DNA of 64,000 bases from Paraphoma chrysanthemicola (GCA_020744225.1 JAGMWG010000012.1:124001-188000); one strand, 5' to 3'; counted from the stretch's first letter, positions 10,511 through 21,479 are shown. Numbers and translations are program-made. Notes: a model not told the origin generated them from the sequence alone.

Positions 10511-11572
10511 TCATCGCATAAATCCAGCACTTGCTCGAGATTCAATCAAATCGTCCCTGCTGAGAATCGCATAAACAATACCCTCTTCATCCCAGACCGG
10601 CTCGGCCAGAAATGTTCCAAGCGGTCCGACAATGCAAGATCCGCCACGGCTGAGCACCGCGTCGGAAGTCCAACGTGAACCGTCGGGCTGCCTGTCGTGA
10701 CTCTCTGCCGTGAATGGCGGGTAATTCGAGGGGAAGTCTGACACTCTGCAGAACTGATTAGCCGATATGACGAAGCATCGGCCTTCTTTCGCAATGTGCT
10801 GCATTGATGCGACCCAGCTAGGTAGGTCGTCTGCATTTGGGGCGATGTAAATCCTGCAGTCGCTCTTAGAAAGTCTTACTTCCACGAAAGAGAACCGATG
10901 ACGCGTACTCGATACCTTGCTGATACAATGTCAGCCGTGCAGCTGGCATGTAGTTCTCCCAGCATATCAAGCCGCCAACTCGACCTAGCTCGGTGTCGAT
11001 AACCTTAAGCCCGTCTCCTGCGCCACGACCCCACACGAGACGTTCTGATGCGGTCGGTATCAACTGGAACTTGTAATCAGTCTCAAAGAATGGACTCAAG
11101 GATACTAATGAATACCTTTCGGTGACTAGAGAGCAATACACCGTCCTTGCCAACCAAGACGGCTGTACAATACAAAGTTGTACCTCCAACCTCATCTTTC
11201 TCGATGATACCGATGGAGAGGACGACTTTGTTCTCCTCTGCAATTGCCCGTACAGTGTCAAACTCCGGCGAGGAGAGACTGATCGCGGAGTCGTGGTACT
11301 TTGCATACCATTTGCGGCCGCGTGGCTCGCGAGCACCAATTGTTGTATCGAATGAATACCTCCAAGGGTACGCAGACAAGAACCCTTCGCTTCTGCTAGT
11401 CAGCAAGCGTGGATTGCTTTGCCGGTAGATGTGCGTACGGAAATACGACGAGATCGGCGCCTGCTTGCGCAGCTTCGGCAGTATACTTGGCGATCTTCTC
11501 GATACTTTTTTCCAAATCAAAAGCCACGGGTGCTACTTGCACTGCGGCAACTTTTACACTTTGCGTGCGCAT
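10511..11572 (-). CDS. nitrilase (carbon-nitrogen hydrolase superfamily, branch 1 type)
   Basis: Four exons on the minus strand: 11572-11439, 11389-11116, 11063-10909 and 10853-10511 (introns 49-55 bp), 301 aa. The catalytic triad is complete: Glu46 in FPEGFLSAYP, Lys136 in HRK at an exon junction, and Cys170 in GLICWENYMPAAR. The APNADD and CFVISANQFC sequences and the final GPLG...EP block also fit nitrilases. To keep Glu46 in register the first intron must end at an AAG acceptor (11391-11390) rather than the CAG 4 bases earlier, which would insert a Ser. Nitrilases convert nitriles to acids plus ammonia, or sometimes to amides; the substrate is not predictable. Its position between the OAH-dependent enzyme and homoserine acetyltransferase suggests a nitrile derived from homoserine, which is inference. 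Confidence 0.9.
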
Positions 11573-12226
11573 TGTGATCTTTGGAGTAAAAACGTCCGGG
11601 GCGGTGATTGTGTAGAAATTTGAGTATTGCGCGAGTAGTATCCACTGACTTTGTACATCTAAACTTAGGGCTATCCCGGGCTAAGCACGGCATTGATCTG
11701 AACTTTTTGGGGCCTACACGATTCCATAGATGATGCGAGACATCCGTGCATATTGAATCCAATGCCGAAGATAGACCCACAATCGGCATCTCGAAACTTC
11801 CATGCAAACTGTGCAACAGCATGTCGTGGCACGCGATAAGGACGAAGAATAGCCGAGCTCTTCGGCATGTCACATAGCGGCATGAATTAAATACCAACAA
11901 TACAAAAATACAACCAAAATGACGTGCCGAGTGGTGATTGGTGATGTTGTCCGTCTGGCCATACAATCGCATGACCTCACATGAAACAGGGACCCAATCA
12001 AATTCGTTGTCGATGTTTGGACCTTCTCCTATATGTTAGTACTAGACCACTTATGAACCTTATTAACCTTGTGATAGCGTCTTGGCTCTTGATGTAAGTA
12101 AATTGCTCAAGCTTGCAGTAGTAGATCTACTATTCACAGCATCGAACTCAAGCCATACAAGATCGTCCCTACTACGACCTCCAAGAAGAAAACGAATAGC
12201 CGAACATCTTGCAGTAAGACGGCGGC
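11573..12226. other. divergent promoter region, nitrilase / homoserine acetyltransferase
   Basis: About 650 bases between two divergent start codons. Frames of 60-150 codons exist on both strands but show no domain or splice signal. I see no duplicated binding motif by eye. Confidence 0.45.
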
Positions 12227-13599
12227 ATGGGCTCACAGAACTACTATTCCTCTCTCGTTCCAAACCAGAAATCTATCATCTTACCCAGCTTTACACTCGA
12301 ATCCGGGATCACTCTTACCAATGTACCCGTAGCATACTCAACATGGGGAACACTCAATAAGACGCACGATAACGCTCTTGTCGTATGCCACGCTTTGACT
12401 GGCAGCAGCGATGTGCTAGACTGGTGGCGCCCACTCATTGCGCCAGGTAGAGCACTCGACTATACGCGCTATTTCATCTTCTGTGCAAACGTACTTGGCT
12501 CGCCTTATGGATCTGCATCGCCACTGTCGATTGATTCAAGGACTGAGCGACCGTTTGGACCTTCCTTTCCACAAACAACAATACGCGACGATGTCCAGTA
12601 GGTTTCCCAATCGGATTTCTCAATCAGCTGCTCTGATGATGAACATGCGGTTAATGCATATACCACAGTATCCAAAAACTCGTCCTTGACTCCCTCAACG
12701 TACGCTCCGTCGCAGCCATAATCGGCGGCTCCATGGGCGGCATGCACGTTCTCGAATGGCCACTTTGTACACCTCCTGGTTACGTCAGAAATATCATCCC
12801 CATAGCAAGTACAGCATATCAAAGCGCTTGGGGGATATCATGGGGTGAGACTCAGCGGCAAGCAATTTATGCCGACATAACGTTTAGAGATGGTTGGTAT
12901 GATCCAACACCCAAAGGGCAGCCACAGCGCGGTCTGGGAACTGCGAGAATGATCGGTATGCTCACTTATCGTTCTTGCGAGTCATTTGAAACCAGGTTTG
13001 GCAGACGGCCGGGCATCGATCACAAGCAGAAATCCCAGGAGGATGTGTTGCCTACGCCTCCAGTTTCAGACACGGAGAGTGTGGCTTCTGAGATTGAAGA
13101 GCACGAACAATCTCCCTCAACACCACGATTCTCAGCGCAGAACTATCTACAGTACCAAGCAGATAAATTCCTCAACCGATTTGACGCGAACTCTTACATC
13201 CATCTGACGAAGAAAATGGACACGCACGACATTACGCGCGGACGAACTTGCTCTGTCAGTGGACACTCATCACCCACAATAGATGAGATGAAGAGCACAT
13301 TAAGCTGCGTACCAGAAGGTGCGCTGGTCATCGGCGTTGGAACAGATTTGCTGTTCCCGGTGCAGCAGCAGGCCGACCTTGCGCAATGTCTACCAAATGC
13401 CAGGCTGGTGCGGTTAGAAAGTGATGATGGACACGATGGTTTCCTTTTGGAGTTTGAGAGATTGAATCACATAGTCAAGGAGCACCTGAAAGAGAGATGT
13501 GCGTGGATGTACGATGGTGAGGGAGCAGGCGTCGTCGATGATACGGCGCTAGCGGTAGTAGGGAGTGTGTTTGGTGAGGCGGAAAAGGTTGACTTCTGA
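12227..13599 (+). CDS. homoserine O-acetyltransferase (Met2/Fub5-like)
   Basis: Two exons, 12227-12597 and 12669-13599, with a 71-bp intron; 433 aa. It is an alpha/beta hydrolase-fold acyltransferase with the full catalytic triad: nucleophile Ser145 in GGSMGGMHVLEW, Asp350 in GVGTDLLFP and His379 in DGHDGFLLEF. Other family blocks are CHALTGSSDVLDWW and TYRSCESFETRFGR. A Ser/Glu-rich insert (about 265-300) separates core and lid, as in fungal Met2 proteins. It transfers acetyl from acetyl-CoA to the homoserine hydroxyl, giving O-acetylhomoserine, the substrate of the PLP enzyme at 8090-9662. Together with the aspartate kinase downstream it makes a three-step supply line, so a dedicated cluster copy (like Fub5) is more likely than the housekeeping gene. 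Only a genome-wide copy count could settle that. Confidence 0.92.
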
Positions 13600-14014
13600 G
13601 CTTTTTAAAAGTCCGTCCGGGTAAATAACAGCCATTGCATGTATTCGCGCTGCCAGACAATTCCCACAACAGCTTGATCTTGGTTGGCTGTTCAAGTGAT
13701 CTCCACACGCAAACAGTTATCCTTTGAAATTACATAATGTATGCGCACATGGCTCTTCATGCCGTTCATCCACCCATCGCCCTTGGATCTACGATGCCGA
13801 AATCTGAATGCCGAAAAGATAAGAGATGCCGCAGAAAGTAGATGTAACCAAACACACTTCAGACTGTTCCGTCTACGCGTAAACCTCGGGACCGATGTGG
13901 ATTTCGGACTTAGTCCAGGACTACAAAGTATACCAATAAGTACTGCCTCTTATACCACGACTCATCGTCCCTTATAGTTTCTTGCGCATCATCCGAGTCT
14001 TTCCCGCCCATAAA
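13600..14014. other. intergenic region / aspartate kinase promoter
   Basis: About 415 bases between the acetyltransferase stop and the aspartate kinase start. I see no supported gene and no clear repeat. It presumably holds a 3' end and a promoter. Confidence 0.45.
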
Positions 14015-15855
14015 ATGCCCCACCAAGCTCCATCTTCGTTTCGCAAACCCTACCTCGTCCAAAAATATGGCGGAACGTCCATCGGAAAACTGCTCCCAAC
14101 CATCACAAATACCATCATTCCTACGCACCTCGCCACACACGACCTCGCCATAGTCTGCTCCGCGCAGTCGAGCACGACAAAAGAACTTGGTACCACTAGT
14201 CTATTGTTGCAAGCGATCAAGATGGCGAGCAGCGGCGATGCAGGGTTTGAAGACGTTATCGAGACAATCAAGCAGGATCATTTACGTGCTGTTGAGCAAG
14301 TAGTGGATCACAGCGCTGGCGATGTATTGCACGAGGTACAAATACAGATCAAGAAAGATTGCGCCAGATTGATTAGCTTGCTGCATGCTACACGCGTGCT
14401 GCGTGAGGTGTCTGGTCGGACTACAGATCGGGTGTTGGTATTTGGAGAAGGACTTGCATGTCGCGTTGTTGCTGCGGCGCTGAAATCCAAGGTAAGCATC
14501 CTTCTCGGTAGGGGGTAGGGTAAGGTGAGCGATGAATTAAGAAGAAGCAGGGCATTGCGGCTAGGGTTGTTGTTCTAGACGATATTGTCGAGGAGATGTA
14601 CGGTGACGACCAAGCGCGTACGACAGATATGTTCAAGAGACATCCGACTGCTTTTCTGAGCGGCTTGACAGCCATCATAGCGAAGCGCATCAAAGGTTGC
14701 GAGAAAGGCATTCCTATTATCACAGGTCAGTCATGTCCCCTGTGAGATACATTCGGCGCACACTGACATCCGCAGGGTTTTTCGGCGCTATGCCCGGCTC
14801 GTTACTCAAGTGCGTTTCGCGCGGGTATTCTGATCTCTGTGCTGCGTTATGCGCGGTTGCTTTGTCCGCTGTGGAGCTGCAGATCTGGAAAGAAGTTGAT
14901 GGCATCTTCACTGCCGATCCTCGCAAAATCAAGTCCGCTCGCTTGTTGGCTACGATTACATCAGAAGAGGCAGCAGAGCTCACATACTATGGCAGTGAAG
15001 TTATTCATCCGCTGACCATTGAGCAATTAGATGCCGCGCAAATGCCGCTTCGACTGAAAAATGTTGTGAATCCGCAAGGAGAGGGCACGATCATCTATCC
15101 TAGCCAGGAGCACAGATCAGTTCAAGCGTTCAATAAGCACTCAGGATCCTCAAATTCACCCATCAGGCTCGACAGGCCTGGAGGGGAAATTCCAAGCTTT
15201 CTGGTTGCGAATGGATACTATGGTCCGAGTCAGCATCGTCGGAGACCAACAGCAATAACCACGGTAGGGCTTGACACATTCTTCACATACGAGTTATCTA
15301 ACTTTGCACCTGCGTGTAGAAAGACGACATCATTATTCTCACCGTGCGCTCTCACGGTATATCCTCTCCACAAGCTTTCTTCTCCGACGTCGGCGCATGT
15401 CTAGCCTCACATGACCTTGTCGTCAACCTCACAAGCAGCAGTCAGCAAACGCTTAGCTTAGCCGTGCACGCTCCGGATGCTTGTTGCTTAAAAGATATCC
15501 TCACAATTTTGGAAGAAAGCGGAGAAGTTCGCGTGGCGAAAGAAATGGCGATAGTATCCATCATCGGACACAATATGCGCAACATGGTAGGCGTAAGCGC
15601 CGAGGTCTTCTCTGCGCTTGCCTCTGCCAAGATCAATATCTACCTGATTAGTCAAGGAGCGAGCGAAATCAACATATCGTACGTACACATGATCGTATAC
15701 CCGGTAAAGATAATGCGTCAATTGACAACAACAGATTTGTGGTCAAAGCCAGCGAGGCGCAACTAGCGATGCAGGTTATCCATGAGAAGGTACTCAACAT
15801 TTCTCCGTATGAGGAGCGTGAGAACGCATTTGCCAAGGGTCCATGGTTGTATTAG
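14015..15855 (+). CDS. aspartate kinase (Hom3/Fub3-like)
   Basis: Five exons: 14015-14491, 14551-14725, 14776-15263, 15320-15678 and 15735-15855, all in frame; 539 aa. The kinase domain has the start motif VQKYGGTSIGK, the sugar-kinase-like sequence RVLVFGEG, the catalytic loop ITGFFGAMPGSLL and the nucleotide-site sequence VDGIFTADPRK, then ELTYYGSEVIHP. Two ACT domains follow (DDIIILTVRSHG and EMAIVSIIGHNM). The enzyme makes aspartyl-4-phosphate, the first step toward homoserine. ACT1 departs from the usual fungal wording: SPQAFFSDVGACLASHDLVVNLT replaces the conserved SHGFFARVF...DLISTSEV-type sequence, in two blocks. Weakened feedback inhibition by threonine is therefore plausible but untested. 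Together with the flanking acetyltransferase and transporter this resembles Fub3 in the fusaric acid cluster. Confidence 0.92.
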
Positions 15856-15959
15856 GAGTTACCTTATTTGGGTAGTCAATGTATGGAGAAGTGGTGGTAA
15901 TGCTAGGAGATTGTTCGCTTTGAAGTGTTGCACGTCTTTAAGATAGCTCAGTCCCGCAA

Positions 15960-17538
15960 CTAAGCGCGCCCCTCCGCCAGCCAGCGCCTCGCCAATTTCG
16001 CCAAAGATTCTCTTAGTGCGTCGACATCCTGGAACCACTTCGTTTGATCCTCGTACCTCGTAACATACAAATGATCTAAGGTGTACCGAATTATATAGCG
16101 ACTTATGGGCGATATGATGTCGACATCGTCCTCAGGGATTGCCCTATGACTGCGGGCAATGTCAACTACCATTTGTGCGACAGTGTCGAGCGCTGCTTCG
16201 GAGTGCTTCTTGAGTTGTGTGTCGATGGAAGTTCTGCTGGTATGGAGAATGCTTTGGTGGAGCATGAAGAGGGCTCTAAAAAGAAGTCAGCTCTGAGCGT
16301 TGTGGTGGGACAAGAATGGCAACATACCTTATCGCCGTTCCGACAGCACCACAGTGGCGTCCGCGTCTGCCGTGACATTTGTCCATCGTGATGGACAGCA
16401 ATTGCTGAAGCTCACCATCCAAGGCAACAAGACTGGGTAAATCGTGCGGGTCGCTAGCGGTGGCCTTGATCACGCGATCAAGGAGCCATGCAGCCTGCGA
16501 TGCGCGTCCCAAGCAACCGACACCAGTCACACGTAACGGAGTCAAGGTACCCGACCAAATCAACCTTTGCTCCCCATCCAGTTCATCAACTTCATACGGA
16601 AGTGAGTCGTCGTGATTTGGCGCAGCGCTAATCAGAGGGGCTTCACGAGTCGTCGCGTCGCAATAGAAGATTCTCTCGAAGATGCGCAAACCCCACCATG
16701 TATTCCAGCCCTCGCTCCGGCCTGGACATTCGGGCTTCTTATGAAGTCCAAGCTGATAGGATAGTCGAATGCAGGTATCGATAGTGACAAGAGCTTTATC
16801 TGGATGGCAAGTGGTATACTCATAAATCGAGATGAACAGTCCTGCTTGTATCAACTGGACAGATGCTGGAAGCACAGCGTGCAATTGGGCAAGGAACGAC
16901 TTGGCATGAAAGTAGAGCATCGCATGATTAGTAAGTTGACCATGCTTTTGTGCGCGATTTTGCGTCAACAAGCACATGCAGAGCAGCAGAAGCGAGAACT
17001 CTGCTGTTGGCTGAGAATGGTAGCAGAGTACATCCTCGCGAAAGCGGCCAGGGCAGAAGAACGGGATCCATAGGTGGATACCATTAAAATATCGGAGGCT
17101 TATGTCTTCAATTGACCGTCCAGATTCGTCGATGATGCGGAATATTGCGAGCGCTGAAGTCGTGTAAAAGTATGCAGGGTCAAGCAATGGCGCAAGGGGA
17201 AATGGCTGTACGAGTGGCACAAGTGGCGGCCGATTGTAACCATGTGGACTTCGTTCACCGAAAACACGTGAGTCTCCGGGAGCAGAGACTTCAGACGAGG
17301 ATTCTGAACCTGATCCTGGCGTTGTGATAGAAGATGTGTACGAAGTGGGTCGTATTTCATAATCATAAAAGCAGTCGATATCCTTTCTGATGAAGGTTAG
17401 CACAATGTCGGCCGACGTCTAGTTCGGTCGTGAACTCAGCTCTCGAACTTACTGTACACAATAACTGCACCGTGGTATCCGCTTATCACATCGTTTCTTT
17501 CGCTTTTTGCAGGTAAAACAGACCTGAGGAGCGGACAT
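15960..17538 (-). CDS. Zn2Cys6 fungal transcription factor, likely regulator of the local group
   Basis: Three exons on the minus strand, 17538-17453, 17386-16328 and 16275-15960 (66- and 52-bp introns); 486 aa. The N terminus is a canonical binuclear zinc cluster, CX2CX6CX6CX2CX6C (Cys7, 10, 17, 24, 27, 34), with the basic stretch KKRKKR between the second and third Cys. The first intron splits the zinc cluster just after Cys27, a common position in this family. The middle region (ALAIFRII, LLLCMCLLTQ, STYEYTT-like helices) is the fungal-specific regulatory domain. It binds DNA, typically CGG half-sites. It diverges from the MFS gene, and the shared promoter holds repeated GGCGGCCGAC elements, so it probably controls this cluster and perhaps itself. 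Confidence 0.9.
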
Positions 17539-17940
17539 GGATCCTGAAGTGTGGCACGATCAGCGTTGGAAGTCAGACTTGAGGCGGCCGACAAGCGGTG
17601 GAAGCGAATTTCATGATAGATCACGCATAGCCGTAAGAAGTTGATGACCAAGGTCAGATGGGGCGGTTGATGGAACGGGATCCATTAAGGCAGCCAGCCG
17701 CATGGAGCTAACGCTCGATCGAGGAAAGTGGCGGCCGACGCCAAGCATAGCGGCCGCCGCTAGCTTCTTTCGGACGGTCGTTTTGAAGGTGCTCATCAAG
17801 CAAGTCGTTGAGCGATCTTGATCGATATGTGCAATGTAAGATTTGAATAAGTAGCGCCCTTATCCATGAAGTCAGTCAGTTAATGCAATTGTTCAAGCAC
17901 TGTGACAACCACAACGACTACAACATCTCCTCCGCCCACC
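17539..17940. promoter_or_regulatory. shared divergent promoter with repeated GGCGGCCGAC elements
   Basis: About 400 bases between a Zn2Cys6 regulator (minus) and an MFS transporter (plus). GGCGGCCGAC occurs exactly at 17583-17592 and 17730-17739; a GCGGCCGCC lies at 17750-17758, and the palindrome GTCGGCCGAC lies in the regulator's first intron (17407-17416). CGGCCG is an inverted pair of CGG half-sites, the kind of target Zn2Cys6 proteins recognise. Binding is inferred. Confidence 0.45.
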
Positions 17941-19518
17941 ATGCAGATGCCGCCCTTGAAAGAGCGAAACGCCATGCCTTCAGAAGAGAGCCCTTCGCAA
18001 AGCCCTGACGTAGCAGAAGGCTCTGAGCTCTCCAAGATGCCATCTGGACTACCTGCCGAAGGTGGTACTCAGGGCTGGCTCTGCGTCCTCGGCGCCTTCC
18101 TCGCCATCTTCTGCACATTTGGCTTTCTAAATGCCATCGGCGTCTTCCAAACATATTATGCCACCACCACGCTTCCCGATTACACACCATCAGATATTGC
18201 ATGGATATTCGCCGTCCAACTTGCACTCATGTGGGCACCCGGCCCTATCTTCGGCCGTCTGATCGATACATACGGCCCGGCACCCGTGCTCTACCCATGC
18301 TCGCTTCTTTGTGTCTTTTCACTCGTCATGACAAGTCTAGCAGACAGATATTATCAGATCTTTCTAGCGCAGGGGCTTGGTTTCGGTATCGGCGCGGGCG
18401 GATGTTTTAGTGCTGCGATGGTGTGCACGGGACAGTGGTTTGTGAGGCGCCGGGCATTAGCGACCGGTGTTGCTGTGACGGGAAGTAGTCTTGGTACGTT
18501 ATTGTTTGCTTCGAGTACGTGCTAGTGTGGTTTCTCTTAGCTGACAGTTGCTTAGGTGGTGTGATCTTTCCGATCTTCTTCCATCGCGTGATGCAAAGAG
18601 TCGGGTTTAACGGTGCAGTCCGATATACTGCACTGCTCATCGCCCTACCTTTAGTAGCTTCTTGCTTCCTGATACGATCGCGATTTCCACAGAAGAAGTG
18701 GGACCGGAGCGTCAGGTGGTTTGATGTGACATTATTTAAGGAGAGGCAATTTGCGCTGTTCACAGTCGGGGCACATTTTGGAATGTAAGTCTCTCAGAAC
18801 CGATATGAAACTAGTCGGAAACGAGTTAGAGATGCTAATGTCTGAAAGGTGGGTGATTACTTCGCCTCTCATCTTCCTTCCAAGCATGGCCGAGCAGCAA
18901 GGATTTTCAACGGAACTTGCACTATACTTGTTATCGATTGCCAAGTAAGGTTTTCATTGCTTGAAAACTAAAGGAAGGCATTCCTAACAAATCCCACAGC
19001 GCAACATCCATATTCGGCCGTACCGTGCTTCCGTACCTGGCTGATGGCCTAGGTGTCTTCAATGTCGTCACCATGAGCGCTGGCATGAGCGGCGTGTGCA
19101 TTCTCGCATTGTGGTTGCCTTTCAGCTACCACCGCAGCCACGCAGGCCTCATTGTGTTCGCGCTGGCGTACGGGTTCTTCAGTGGGGCCTTTGTATCCTT
19201 GCTCATGCCATGTGTAGCCAAAGCAGGTGGCATTGAGACACTCGGCCGGCGATTCGGGACTTTTCAGATCGTCATGTCGATTAGGTGAGTGGCGTTTTCT
19301 GCCGATTATGGGCTGCGTTTATTGTCTACTCAGAGAATACTGACCTCCCTAGTAATCTCACTGGACCTCCAATTCTGGGAGCTATCCTGCATGGACAAGG
19401 TGATAGAGATTTTTCCGGACTCCAGATCTCCGGTGGAGTGAGTAGCATTGTTGGTTGTGGGTTCCTCGTGGCGGCCACATTTTCATTAGCCAGGAAACAA
19501 GGGTCCTGGAAAGTGTGA
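17941..19518 (+). CDS. MFS transporter, monocarboxylate porter-like
   Basis: Five exons: 17941-18493, 18556-18784, 18849-18944, 19000-19284 and 19353-19518, 442 aa. ATG 17941 is used because the frame upstream opens only at a GTG. A polar N-terminal tail of about 40 residues precedes GGTQGWLCVLGAFLAIF, a signature of fungal monocarboxylate-type MFS proteins. Twelve hydrophobic helices follow, with the MFS loop GRLIDTYGP between helices 2 and 3 and the FVRRRALATGVAVTGSSLG block around helix 5. The family moves monocarboxylates and small organic molecules across the plasma membrane, and cluster members often export the product (Fub11 is an analogous transporter gene). Co-expression with the divergent regulator is likely from the shared promoter. 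Substrate unknown. Confidence 0.92.
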
Positions 19519-19807
19519 TATGTTTATCGTCGGTACTGAAACTTCGTTCGTGTTCGTGTTCGCCTGGTGGATAGCGAGTCATTGGAGAAGCAAGTACACT
19601 TCTAAGCTTAAGAACGTACCTATTGTGATCGAATTGTATTTGAGTATCGATGGGATGAGGCTGTAGCTTTGCGTAGATGTCTTGAATATACGTTGCACGT
19701 GAGGGCACGTGCCAGTAAGAATCCGTACATGTCTCCGGCGCTAAAATGCAAATTATCTCTAGCAGAACCGTAGACTGTCGATGCGCCGAGGCACGAATCA
19801 CGACACC

Positions 19808-20382
19808 ATGACACCCGACGTGAAAGACAAGGAGTCAAGCATCCGTATGGACCTCTTATATCGACTACGCTGGAACTTGCGGGCCGACTTGCGCGATGTC
19901 CAAATTGCGGTGGGGCCTAGCAATGAAGAGAAGCTCATCTCACTATTCGACCATTCTTCCACAGATGAGAGCCTCGCGAGGCCCGGCCTGAGCAGTCTTG
20001 AGGTGGCCAGCGCGGAATGTCTCGAAAAGTATGAAAACTCTTACGACGGCAGCCCGGAGCCGACGGCTATCGGCCACTTCCGTCTCTTTTCATCGAAAAT
20101 GAGGCTGGAAAAGCCATCACTTTGGGACAGTTTGTTACTGAAGTGCATGTATACATAAACAAGAACATTGCCGAGATCAAGAAAGCTCTGCGCGGGTATT
20201 ACACATCATCTATAGACGATAGAATCTTTTTCCGGCGTGCCTGGGCGGCGGGAACTGGTGATGGCAATGTCAGATTGTCTCTTTCGTTGGTACCTGGCAT
20301 GGAAGGAACGAAAATGGAAGATCTCTGGGCGGGTCATTTGCACCAAGCTCGTATGCATGCCGAGCAGCGAGGTTGTAAATAG
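19808..20382 (+). CDS. small protein of unknown function, tentative two-exon model
   Basis: The frame from ATG 19808 and a second open frame (about 20035-20382) must be joined. A 50-bp intron at 20003-20052 (weak donor GTGGCC, CAG acceptor) fits both frames and gives about 174 aa. The second exon carries the conserved-looking blocks LFIENEAGKAITLGQFVTEV and GDGNVRLSLSLVPG, which I believe recur in uncharacterised fungal proteins but cannot name. Directly after the TAG at 20380 the same frame stays open for another 63 codons with a strong hydrophobic segment (SVVALVALFVTSPASMLF). So the TAG may be the true end, a nonsense mutation, or lie within an unrecognised intron. A decayed gene is an alternative explanation. 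Confidence 0.4.
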
Positions 20383-21479
20383 AACACTTTTTCACTCGAA
20401 GCTACTTCAGTGGTTGCCATTACATCATATTCAGTAGTTGCTCTCGTCGCGCTCTTCGTGACCAGCCCTGCCTCCATGCTTTTCATCTGGCAGAAATTCA
20501 GACAGCAATGCGAAAGACCACAGCCGGACATCGACTTGCACAAAGGCTTGTATTCCATGAAGCAGCGTCGATAGACCCCGATCTCAATCTGACGAGTGCA
20601 CTGCAGATATCGAGGCCGACAGTGCCGTGAACAACCCTACGCAGCCGGATCGAACGACTCGAACAACATCAGAGAGGTCCTGTGTCGTGTCGAGCGTGGA
20701 CACGGGATGTATTGAGATGACAAGAGCTGCGGGGCTGGTGGTTGTTGTGATCTCCCGGGCCGGCGTCTATGAGAACCAAGTCAACCAACATTTCAGGTCA
20801 TAATCCGCTCGCTGAACAGAGAGCGAAGCAATCAAATACCACAACCATATAGTATAGCAATACAGTGCCTCAATTAAGCAATCTTTCTCTCGTGATGACA
20901 CCCCAGAGCGTCCTTGCTACATCGCAGCAACTCCCGCCGCAACATCTGTCTTTCTTCCAAGTAGCGCGTTGTCCAAAGTCTGGTTCGAAAAGGCTGAGAA
21001 TTGGTACTTGCGTTCCTAGCTTAGAAGCCTGTAGTCGTGTTTGGAGCTAGTTACGGCATATCATAGTGTATCGAATAAAGATGCGGTCTACTACCCAAAA
21101 GAAACTCATGTGTGAATATACCTCGATATGAACCTCAACATCGGTATCAATACGTGCGAAACCTAGTCACTGACAGACTTCAAAAGTGCTCTACCACGGC
21201 GATCGAAGCGAATAGCATTAGAATACATACCGCTTAGGATACGCCGAGGAAAGCTTGGAAACAAAAGCTTTGAAGGAGATTCACTGATCAAGCGGTGAAC
21301 AAGATACATGTTACGTGTTGGTGGACTAGACTAAAGCTGCAACCTTGCGTCGGCTCGTGAATGTAGCTCGTACGGACAAATAGACAAGGTTTGGTGGGGT
21401 TCCTTCATTTCATGGATCCTTGAGACAAGTTTGTTTTGGCGAGACTAGATATTTGAGGCGACGCATTCCCGCTGCTACA
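20383..21479. other. intergenic region, no supported gene beyond an open tail
   Basis: The first 190 bases hold the open hydrophobic tail described for the preceding gene, ending at a TAG at 20572-20574. The remaining 900 bases have frames under about 85 codons and no recognisable feature. Confidence 0.4.

Noticed and set aside
11517..11972. 151-codon minus-strand frame between nitrilase and acetyltransferase
   Set aside because: Starts from weak context, overlaps the nitrilase first exon and contains only a chance hydrophobic stretch.
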